6,079 nucleotides of DNA, taken from contig NVRZ01000213.1 in the NCBI GenBank assembly GCA_002401055.1, positions 1 to 6,079 of the forward strand, in the 5' to 3' direction. Shown here one piece after another: positions 1 through 5,582 of this stretch (its first letter is position 1; every line of letters begins with the position of its first letter). Source of the DNA: Bacteroidota bacterium. Its GTDB lineage: Bacteria; Bacteroidota; Bacteroidia; NORP154. Position numbers and translations under genes: made by a program. The notes under the pieces are model-generated. The model was not told where the DNA came from, did not search any database, and was given only the letters and a program-made list of their open reading frames with translations.

Positions 1-2
1 TC

Positions 3-347
3 AGAGATATTGAAGCTGAATTAATAACCGAGCTGTCTAAAAGTAAAAACACGGTTATAGCCTGTGGCGGTGGAACCCCATGTTTTGGTAATAATATGTC
101 CGTTATGAACGATTCTGGATATACTGTTTATCTAGAACTGAATGAAAACGAATTATTCACCAGATTAAATAACGAAAAAGATAATAGGCCTTTAATTACA
201 GATTTAAACGAAGACAAACTGAAAGCCTACATTCAAAAAACCTTATCGAAACGTATGCCTTTTTATTTACAGGCTCAAGAAGTTATTAATGCCAATATAA
301 AGAATGTACCAGAGATTACTGAAGATATACTACGTCTTCTCCCTTAG
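3..347 (+). CDS. aroK: Shikimate kinase, 3' portion (5' end outside window)
   Basis: Shikimate kinase phosphorylates shikimate with ATP to shikimate 3-phosphate in the cytoplasm, a step of the chorismate / aromatic amino acid pathway. The frame is open from base 3, giving 114 visible residues. These begin with RDIEAEL, matching the conserved FR..E segment, followed by the shikimate-binding GGGTP motif (visible residues 22-26, codons around 66-80), the lid segment KDNRPLI, and the KRMPFYLQAQ segment carrying the late conserved Arg and Tyr. Family members are about 170 residues, so roughly 55 N-terminal residues with the P-loop (GxxGxGKS) lie upstream of the window. An ATG at 96 is internal and would discard the GGGTP motif, so it is not the start. 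A Cys precedes GGG where Thr is common. The 3' end overlaps the convergent phosphoribosyltransferase gene by 32 bp. Identification is from motifs and is confident; aroK versus aroL naming is by convention. Confidence 0.93.
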   Translation, partial: RDIEAELITELSKSKNTVIACGGGTPCFGNNMSVMNDSGYTVYLELNENELFTRLNNEKDNRPLITDLNEDKLKAYIQKTLSKRMPFYLQAQEVINANIKNVPEITEDILRLLP

Positions 348-816
348 AGAACTCAACGGATACGTGCTCCTGTAATGTTGTAGCGAGCGATATGCCCACA
401 TAATCAGCGCGTACAGGATAATTATTGTGGCTTCTATCTACCAGAACGAGGGTACGTAATTTTTTGACAGGCGCTGATAGGAAATGTCTCACTGCATAAA
501 TTAAAGTTCTTCCAGAATTTACAACGTCGTCAACTACAAATATGACTTTCCCATCTAGTTCATTATCCGCTAAAGGAAAAGTTGCTTTTCTTTTGATCGG
601 ACCTTCTTTATGAACCTTAAGCTCTGCTACCTGAACCTTAATACTTGAAATTTCCTGAAGTATTTTCGCTATGCGCTTGGCCAGCACATAACCACGGCTC
701 GCAATTCCTGCAATAATAATCTCACTCTCTTCATAGTTATTCTCCAAGACCTGATGAGCCAATCGATTTATCTTCTGCTCTATCTGTTTATTATTTAGAA
801 TAGCTGTTTTACTCAC
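316..816 (-). CDS. PyrR-like phosphoribosyltransferase
   Basis: This 166-residue protein is a type I phosphoribosyltransferase of the PyrR / uracil phosphoribosyltransferase kind. The PRPP-binding loop VIFVVDDVVNSGRT is at residues 91-104. GIASRGYVLAKRI at 37-49 matches the PyrR GI.tRG..LAkrl segment, and LVDRSHNNYPVRADYVG at 125-141 is the PyrR-type LVDRgHre.PirADyVG block. PyrR proteins are about 180 residues and in Bacillus bind pyr mRNA leaders besides having weak UPRT activity. Whether this Bacteroidota form binds RNA cannot be read from sequence, and no pyrimidine genes are adjacent. The start is GTG at 816: an in-frame TAA lies 15 bp further upstream (832-834) and the protein contains no internal Met, so GTG is nearly forced. 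The gene is convergent with aroK (32-bp overlap) and divergent from yggS. Its leader contains strong hairpins (839-897). It could equally be a purine or generic phosphoribosyltransferase in function; the substrate is an inference. Confidence 0.88.
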   Translation of the reverse strand: MSKTAILNNKQIEQKINRLAHQVLENNYEESEIIIAGIASRGYVLAKRIAKILQEISSIKVQVAELKVHKEGPIKRKATFPLADNELDGKVIFVVDDVVNSGRTLIYAVRHFLSAPVKKLRTLVLVDRSHNNYPVRADYVGISLATTLQEHVSVEFSKGEDVVYLQ

Positions 817-838
817 TTCGTTAATTGGCTTTTATGGT

Positions 839-885
839 GTTCGTGCCTGTGCGACGCAGTGCCACTTCTGCACGCAGGCATGAAC
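839..885. repeat. GC-rich 47-nt imperfect palindrome (REP-like candidate)
   Basis: The outer arms GTTCGTGCCTGTG (839-851) and CGCAGGCATGAAC (873-885) pair over 13 positions with two G-T wobbles when read as RNA on the + strand. An inner GCAG/CTGC stem (856-859 with 868-871) is capped by an 8-nt loop, with CGAC and A bulged between the two stems. The element is 62% G+C (29 of 47) in otherwise AT-rich DNA. Neither strand has a run of T after the stem, so a Rho-independent terminator is unlikely. High GC, palindromy and intergenic position suggest a dispersed REP-type element, which is inference from one copy. Alternatively it is a folded 5' leader element of the phosphoribosyltransferase gene downstream on the minus strand. 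Confidence 0.6.
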
Positions 886-897
886 CTTCGGTTTCAT
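880..897. other. Small hairpin with TTCG loop
   Basis: The 18-nt stretch ATGAACC-TTCG-GTTTCAT pairs 7 nt on each side of a TTCG loop, with one C-T mismatch in the stem. A C(UUCG)G loop is an exceptionally stable RNA tetraloop when read on the + strand. On the minus strand the loop reads CGAA, which also closes tightly. Its left arm shares bases 880-885 with the right arm of the larger palindrome, so the two folds are mutually exclusive in those bases. There is no following T-tract on either strand. Confidence 0.5.
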
Positions 898-921
898 AAT
901 TATTCTTCTGTTGCCTCTGAA

Positions 922-929
922 CAAATGTA
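922..929 (-). promoter_or_regulatory. Candidate -7 motif for the phosphoribosyltransferase gene
   Basis: Read on the minus strand this is TACATTTG, matching the Bacteroidota sigma-A -7 consensus TAnnTTTG. Transcription would begin near 915, giving a leader of about 100 nt that includes both hairpins before the GTG start at 816. No convincing -33 TTG/TTTG is seen at the usual spacing, so the call rests on the -7 motif and position only. Confidence 0.4.
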
Positions 930-952
930 GGATAAAACTAGTTAAGAAATCC

Positions 953-960
953 TAATTTTG
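953..960 (+). promoter_or_regulatory. Candidate -7 motif for yggS-ftsE
   Basis: TAATTTTG matches the Bacteroidota -7 consensus TAnnTTTG and lies 38 bp before the yggS ATG. A start site near 967 would leave a leader of about 30 nt. No clear -33 TTG is present 17-23 bp upstream. It faces away from the 922-929 motif, so the two would form a compact divergent promoter region. Confidence 0.42.
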
Positions 961-998
961 ATGCGACTAAGCTTGGATACTTACTTACTTTGATTCAC

Positions 999-1670
999 AT
1001 GCCTGCCCCGAACATTGCTATAAACCTGACCCGATTAAATGAAGAGATTCCCGATCACGTAGGTTTGGTTGCGGTTTCTAAAACCAAGTCTGCCGATATG
1101 ATATTGGAAGCCTATAACGCCGGACATAGAATGTTTGGTGAAAATAGGGCTCAGGAACTTGCCACTAAATTTGAAGAATTACCCAAAGATATAATCTGGC
1201 ATTTTATTGGGCATTTGCAAAGCAAAAAAGTCAAATACATCTCAGGCTTCGTAAACTTGATTCATGCCGTTGACAGCCTCAAGCTGTTACAAGTCATAAA
1301 TAAAGAGGCATTAAAACACAATCGAACGATTGACTGCCTGTTGCAAATACACATTGCCAAAGAGGAAAACAAATATGGATTCAGTCCTGAGGAAATTACC
1401 AACCTAATTGATTCAGATGAACTAACTGAGTTAAAAAATATTAGAATTAAAGGCTTAATGGGCATGGCCACGTTTACTGAGGATAATTCCATTATTGAAA
1501 GTGAGTTTTTAGGGCTCAAAAAAATGTTTGACAAGGTGAAATCCTTAAAAAATGAGAGATTTGAGCCAACTATTTTATCGATGGGAATGTCCGGAGACTA
1601 CAAGATCGCCGTTGAAATGGGAAGTAATTTGATAAGAGTTGGAAGTTTGATATTCGGTGAAAGAACTTAA
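999..1670 (+). CDS. yggS: YggS/PLPBP-family pyridoxal phosphate homeostasis protein
   Basis: This cytosolic protein of the alanine-racemase-like TIM-barrel fold III family binds pyridoxal 5'-phosphate and buffers or delivers it; family members have no established catalytic activity. From the ATG it is 223 residues, the usual length. The PLP lysine is K28 in LVAVSKTK. Other family motifs are FGEN at 46-49, WHFIGHLQSKK at 67-77 (usual WHFIG.LQ.NK), VDS at 91-93, LLQIHIAKEENKYGF near 114-128, MGMA at 154-157, LSMGMSGD at 193-200 and the phosphate-binding end RVGSLIFGER at 213-222. A TTG nine bases upstream (990) could extend it by three residues, but the ATG at 999 is preferred because the family N-terminus is short and ATG is far commoner. 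It is followed after 9 bp by ftsE on the same strand, so the two are probably cotranscribed. The family assignment is firm; the cellular role is from family knowledge. Confidence 0.93.
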   Translation: MPAPNIAINLTRLNEEIPDHVGLVAVSKTKSADMILEAYNAGHRMFGENRAQELATKFEELPKDIIWHFIGHLQSKKVKYISGFVNLIHAVDSLKLLQVINKEALKHNRTIDCLLQIHIAKEENKYGFSPEEITNLIDSDELTELKNIRIKGLMGMATFTEDNSIIESEFLGLKKMFDKVKSLKNERFEPTILSMGMSGDYKIAVEMGSNLIRVGSLIFGERT

Positions 1671-1675
1671 TTTTG
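1646..1675 (+). promoter_or_regulatory. Candidate promoter for ftsE (TTTG -18 bp- TAATTTTG)
   Basis: TTTG at 1646-1649 and TAATTTTG at 1668-1675 are separated by 18 bp, which matches the Bacteroidota -33/-7 arrangement. The -7 motif overlaps the yggS stop codon. Transcription would start at about the first base of the ftsE ATG (1680), giving a leaderless or near-leaderless mRNA. The motifs also sit in coding sequence, so chance is possible. Confidence 0.35.
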
Positions 1676-1679
1676 AAAT

Positions 1680-2399
1680 ATGAGTGAGATTGTAAAGCTG
1701 AGTAACGCCATCATTTCTCAGAAGGACCATGTTGTATTGTCTGATGTGAATATTTCCATCAGTACAGGTGAGATGGTATACCTTATCGGAAAAACAGGAA
1801 CAGGAAAGAGCAGCTTGTTGCGAACATTGTATGCCGATTTAGATCTAACTGAAGGCGAAGCCTCAATAGCTGGATATGATCTAAAAAAGCTCAAAAAGAA
1901 AGACATCCCTTTTCTTAGGAGAAAACTTGGTATCGTTTTTCAGGATTTTCAGCTTCTAACAGACAGAAATGTGGAAGACAATTTACGGTTTGTGATGAGA
2001 GCAACGGGATGGAAAGACAAAAAAAAGATTAAAGCTAAAGCCGACGAGGTTTTAAACTTAGTTTCATTGGGTACCAAGGGTTTCAAAATGCCATTTGAAC
2101 TGTCTGGCGGCGAGCAACAACGAGTTGCAATTGCCAGGGCATTGATAAACGACCCTGAAGTAATTCTTGCTGATGAACCCACTGGTAATCTAGACCCCGA
2201 AATTTCTGAAGATATTATCAAGCTACTCTATGAGATTAGTAAAAATGATAGAGCGGTGATCATCGCGACGCATGATTATCAGTTCTTTACAAAGTATCCA
2301 TCTCGGATTTTGAGGTGTGAAAACGGAAAGATTATCGAGCAAACCAACCCACCTGGAGTCAGTCCTACCCTATCGGTCACTCCTAGCGTAGATCAATAA
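1680..2399 (+). CDS. ftsE: FtsE-type ABC transporter ATP-binding protein
   Basis: FtsE is the cytoplasmic ATPase that works with the membrane protein FtsX at the division site to control septal peptidoglycan hydrolases. All ABC motifs are intact in the 239 residues: Walker A GKTGTGKS 37-44, Q-loop Q88 in VFQDFQLL, signature LSGGEQQR 141-148, Walker B VILADE 161-166, D-loop GNLD 169-172 and switch His198 in ATHD. The FtsE-like features are the [15 protein letters not shown] and DEPTGNLDP blocks. The last 20 or so residues form a Pro/Ser/Thr-rich tail beyond the ABC fold, longer than the E. coli protein (222 residues). No ftsX is adjacent: upstream is yggS (9-bp gap), downstream is the convergent lolA-like gene, which overlaps by 17 bp. 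A LolD/MacB-type ATPase is the main alternative, as these share the same motifs; the lolA neighbour makes this worth noting, but FtsE fits better. Confidence 0.82.
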   Translation: MSEIVKLSNAIISQKDHVVLSDVNISISTGEMVYLIGKTGTGKSSLLRTLYADLDLTEGEASIAGYDLKKLKKKDIPFLRRKLGIVFQDFQLLTDRNVEDNLRFVMRATGWKDKKKIKAKADEVLNLVSLGTKGFKMPFELSGGEQQRVAIARALINDPEVILADEPTGNLDPEISEDIIKLLYEISKNDRAVIIATHDYQFFTKYPSRILRCENGKIIEQTNPPGVSPTLSVTPSVDQ

Positions 2400-3060
2400 C
2401 TTCTACTTTCGGGTGAGCGGCTTTATCAAAAGTGAAGTCTGAGTCACTTATTGGAGGATTCAGTTCCAACTTATCTATTTTATAAATATAATCATCGCCC
2501 TCACGGCCGAAGATCTTAACCCTGAAAAGCTGCTTCTTTGCTTTGTCAACATATAGTCTGATGGTATGAAATGACTTCTCCTTTGGTTTTTCAGGATATA
2601 AATTTATCACCTGAGCCGTTCTGCCGTCAATCTGCTCCTCTTTGTGAAACTGATATTTAAACCCCTTTTCGTAAATGGTGAATATATTGGTTGGACTTAT
2701 CATTCCTTCATCCTCTTCTTGCTCGTTTATCTGTACTTCCTCTGCCTCTTCAATGTAAGTCCACATTATTTTCCCATCACTATATATTATCTGGCCAGCG
2801 ATCTTTAGTCTATATCTGTCCCCACTCAAAAGTAATTCTCCCGACTGAGAATCCGAAATATTCTCTTTTTTGTTTTCCATGATGTACGTGAAGTTCACAA
2901 GCATAGCTTTATAGGTCTTCGTTTTTTTGCTCACCTCATCCAATATCGCCTTTGCCTTTGGATCATGGTCATTTTGAGAATACGCGTTGGTACTCATTAT
3001 CAATAGCAATCCTGCAATCACAACCAGTTGAGTCATAATAATTTGTGATACTTTTTTCAT
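2383..3060 (-). CDS. lolA: LolA-like periplasmic outer-membrane lipoprotein carrier
   Basis: LolA accepts lipoproteins released from the inner membrane and ferries them across the periplasm. The 225-residue product begins with a signal peptide: KK, a hydrophobic stretch at about 8-24, and a likely cleavage after AYS (residue 28). There is no lipobox Cys, so the mature protein should be soluble. The LolA core is visible: SGELLLSGDRYRLKI at 72-86, SDGKIMWTYI at 94-103 (the dg..lW.Y motif), then an acidic stretch EEAEEVQINEQEEDEG, SPTNIFTIY at 122-130, and the C-terminal [17 protein letters not shown] resembling the family's F.f..p.gv.vid end. Its ATG lies 15 bp after the ftsK stop, preceded by an A-rich stretch typical of Bacteroidota starts, so it is probably translated from the ftsK transcript. 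ftsK-lolA adjacency also occurs in E. coli, supporting the call. The 3' end overlaps ftsE by 17 bp. Confidence 0.86.
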   Translation of the reverse strand: MKKVSQIIMTQLVVIAGLLLIMSTNAYSQNDHDPKAKAILDEVSKKTKTYKAMLVNFTYIMENKKENISDSQSGELLLSGDRYRLKIAGQIIYSDGKIMWTYIEEAEEVQINEQEEDEGMISPTNIFTIYEKGFKYQFHKEEQIDGRTAQVINLYPEKPKEKSFHTIRLYVDKAKKQLFRVKIFGREGDDYIYKIDKLELNPPISDSDFTFDKAAHPKVEVIDLR

Positions 3061-3075
3061 TTTTTCTGCTTTTGG

Positions 3076-5541
3076 TTATTCCTGTATTGGCGGATCATCC
3101 GCACCGGACTCATCCGGCTTATCGTCTTTTGACAAAAACTGTTCCAAAGTGTATTCATCTGGCATCAGCACCTGCCTTGCTTTACTTCCATCAAACGGCC
3201 CAACAATGCCATCTGCTTCAAGCTGATCAACAATTCTTCCAGCTCTATTGTATCCTATTTTAAGTCTTCTTTGCAAGAGCGAAGCTGATCCTTGCTGATG
3301 CTGCACTACTATTCTTGCTGCATCTTCATACATGGAATCTCTTTCACCACTGTCTCCACCTGCCGCAGTACTTGCAGCTTCGTCAATGAATTCAGGCAAT
3401 TCCCAAACGCTTGGATATCCCTGTTGAGAACCAATAAACGCAGTAATCTTCTCAACTTCTGGTGTATCCACAAATGCGCACTGCAATCTTATCAGATCAT
3501 TACCCGTCGAAAAGAGCATATCACCTTTCCCAACCAATTGCTCTGCCCCTCCTTCGTCTAATATTGCTCGTGAATCCACCTTCGACGCAACATTAAATGC
3601 GATTCGAACGGGGAAGTTCGCTTTGATAGTTCCTGTGATAATATTTACCGTAGGACGTTGCGTGGCTATAATCAAGTGAATCCCTATTGCGCGGGCTTTC
3701 TGTGCTAGCCGGGTTAATGGACTCTCGATTTCCTTACCAGCAGTCATTATTAAGTCACCAAATTCATCAATTACCACAACAATATAGGGCAAGTACCGAT
3801 GTCCATTATCCGGGTTGAGTTTTCGATTGATAAATTTCTCATTATACTTCACCAAAGCACGCACTTGAGCATCTTGTAATAACTTGTAGCGCTGCTCCAT
3901 TTCAATACATAGGGAATTTAGCGTATGAACAACCTTCTTCGTGTCGCTAATAATAGCATCCTCAGCATCAGGCAACTTTGCCAAAAAGTGCTTTTCTATC
4001 TTTTTGTACAATGTTAATTCTACGATCTTAGGATCTATCAAGACAAATTTTATTTGAGCAGGATGCTTCTTATAAAGTAAGGAAACCAGAATTGCATTTA
4101 ATCCAACTGATTTACCCTGCCCAGTAGCACCTGCCATAAGCAAGTGGGGCATTTGGCTAAGATCTGCCACCAGCGTTTCATTGGCAATTGTTTTACCCAG
4201 GGCCAGAGGTAGTTCAGCCTGAGAGTTGATAAACTTTTCTGACGCCAGCACTGTTTTAATAGCAACTATTTCCGGACTTTTATTGGGCACTTCAATACCA
4301 ACCGTTCCTTTTCCCGGTATCGGTGCGATAATTCGTATTCCCAAGGCGCTTAAACTTAGAGCAATGTCATCTTCCAGATTTTTAATTTTGGAGATCCGGA
4401 TTCCAGGTGCAGGTACTATCTCATAGAGCGTTACCGAAGGCCCCACAGTCGCCTTGATCTTCTGAATCTGGATATTATAATTAAGAAGTGTCTCTACGAT
4501 TTTATCCTTATTGGATTCTAACTCATCACTATCAACCTTTATCTGATCATTTCCATGATCCTCCAACAAGTCGAGTCCTGGTGCCACATATGATGACAGA
4601 TCCAATGTTGGATCATATTCAGTAAACTCCTGAGTATCTTTTATTTCATCTTCTGAAACTGTCTCTTCCTTCTCTCCCTCCTCAACAATAAGCTCTAAAT
4701 CTTCTTTAGGCGTATCATCCTCCTTCTTAGTCGACTTATCATTCTTCAAGCTTTGGGGAATTTCAAGCTCAAGTTCATTTGTATCTGACTTATCCTCTGG
4801 AACTTCGCTTTCTGTTGTGGTCTTCTCTTCATCCACACCAAGCTCAATAACTGAACTCGATAAGGTATGTGTTGTCTCCATTCCCCCCTTATCTTCCGAT
4901 TGAATCTCTTGCTTCTTTTTAAACCAACTAAATGAAACATTAAAAGAGATAATCAGGTAGGCAATAAAAGCAAACGCAATTATAAAACCCGACCCTATAT
5001 TGCCAAGTAGTCCTTCCAACCAACCGTCGCAAATGATCCCAAATGCTCCACCCATCAGGTGACTAACATCTGAAGAAATACCTGTGTTCTTAAATAAATA
5101 ACCTAGAGTAATTGACAACCACAGAAGAAAGAACAAACTATGTTTCAAGATTCTCTTAACTGGAAGAAGAGAAACTTCAAACAGTAAGCGTACTCCAACA
5201 ATAAAGCATAAAGCCACGAACAAAAAAGATGTTATTCCGAACCAGTCATAAATAAACTGATGAGATATAACGGCACCGAATCGTCCGAGCCAGTTGTCAA
5301 CTATAATATCGCCTCTTGATAGAAGTCCGTAGCCGAGCTCCTTAACAACGCTCATATCGCTACTCCATGTGAAAAGATAAGACGTAAAGGAAATAAGTAA
5401 ATAAGGTGCTCCTATAAAAAGGAGTATAACACCTGAGAGCTTCTGAAATCTTTCATCCTCTAAAAAGTTCTTAATTGGCTTAAAGAGGTTGGTCTTTTTC
5501 TTTACGCTAAGAACCCGGCCTTGATTTTTTCGTCGAGCCAT
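3076..5541 (-). CDS. ftsK: FtsK/SpoIIIE-family DNA translocase
   Basis: FtsK is a septum-anchored hexameric motor that pumps the chromosome terminus through the closing septum and activates XerCD recombination at dif. The 821-residue protein has a basic N-terminus, about four membrane segments (roughly 36-57, 89-121, 131-150, 183-205), then a highly charged Glu/Asp/Lys/Ser/Thr linker (about 208-345). The alpha/beta motor follows, with Walker A GATGQGKS at 471-478, LIDPKIVEL at 501-509, Walker B VVVIDE at 588-593 and the IIATQRPTVNIITG block at 624-637. The gamma winged helix spans about 735-795, with SASLLQRRLKIGYNRA and the GIVGPFDGSKARQV end, which in the family reads KOPS orientation sites. 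The length is usual for short-linker FtsK. DEFGDL replaces the common DEFADL. It lies 41 bp after the DUF4412-like gene and 15 bp before lolA, all minus strand, consistent with one operon. The ATG at 5541 starts a typical basic MARRK N-terminus. Confidence 0.97.
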   Translation of the reverse strand: MARRKNQGRVLSVKKKTNLFKPIKNFLEDERFQKLSGVILLFIGAPYLLISFTSYLFTWSSDMSVVKELGYGLLSRGDIIVDNWLGRFGAVISHQFIYDWFGITSFLFVALCFIVGVRLLFEVSLLPVKRILKHSLFFLLWLSITLGYLFKNTGISSDVSHLMGGAFGIICDGWLEGLLGNIGSGFIIAFAFIAYLIISFNVSFSWFKKKQEIQSEDKGGMETTHTLSSSVIELGVDEEKTTTESEVPEDKSDTNELELEIPQSLKNDKSTKKEDDTPKEDLELIVEEGEKEETVSEDEIKDTQEFTEYDPTLDLSSYVAPGLDLLEDHGNDQIKVDSDELESNKDKIVETLLNYNIQIQKIKATVGPSVTLYEIVPAPGIRISKIKNLEDDIALSLSALGIRIIAPIPGKGTVGIEVPNKSPEIVAIKTVLASEKFINSQAELPLALGKTIANETLVADLSQMPHLLMAGATGQGKSVGLNAILVSLLYKKHPAQIKFVLIDPKIVELTLYKKIEKHFLAKLPDAEDAIISDTKKVVHTLNSLCIEMEQRYKLLQDAQVRALVKYNEKFINRKLNPDNGHRYLPYIVVVIDEFGDLIMTAGKEIESPLTRLAQKARAIGIHLIIATQRPTVNIITGTIKANFPVRIAFNVASKVDSRAILDEGGAEQLVGKGDMLFSTGNDLIRLQCAFVDTPEVEKITAFIGSQQGYPSVWELPEFIDEAASTAAGGDSGERDSMYEDAARIVVQHQQGSASLLQRRLKIGYNRAGRIVDQLEADGIVGPFDGSKARQVLMPDEYTLEQFLSKDDKPDESGADDPPIQE

Positions 5542-5582
5542 AGAAGAATCCCTAGGTTGTTGAGAGGTGTATTAAGAGGACA

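Noticed and set aside
96..347. ATG at 96 as the start of a separate small gene
   Set aside because: The frame is open upstream to base 3 and encodes the conserved shikimate kinase GGGTP region, so 96 is an internal Met.
337..351. TTCTC...GAGAA hairpin at the aroK stop codon as a terminator
   Set aside because: The stem is only 5 bp and no T-run follows on either strand.
839..900. Palindrome as a Rho-independent terminator
   Set aside because: Both flanking genes are transcribed away from it, and neither strand shows a U-tract after the stem.
817..921. A Bacillus-type PyrR binding loop in the leader of the PyrR-like gene
   Set aside because: CAGAGGC occurs near the 5' end of the leader but the rest of the known loop consensus and its flanking stem are absent.
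978..989. TACT repeated three times before yggS
   Set aside because: The tract is too short to be more than chance; it has no palindrome or recognised operator form.
1262..1534. Minus-strand open frame of 90 codons within yggS
   Set aside because: It lies wholly antisense to a gene with clear family motifs; the translation is Ser/Leu-rich with no recognisable domain, as expected of a shadow frame.
1949..2221. Minus-strand open frame of 90 codons within ftsE (and another at 1718-1906)
   Set aside because: Both are antisense to the intact ABC ATPase and show no domain or initiation context.
3045..3561. Plus-strand open frames opposite the 3' end of ftsK and elsewhere in the cluster (for example 3045-3263, 3292-3561, 4226-4426, 2691-2882)
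   Set aside because: They are antisense to well-supported FtsK and LolA coding sequence and have low-complexity, His/Cys/Ser-rich translations with no family signal.
4746..4940. Same-strand alternative frame inside the ftsK linker
   Set aside because: It overlaps the low-complexity acidic linker region of ftsK; the Arg/Lys-rich translation is what a shifted frame of Glu/Asp/Ser codons yields.
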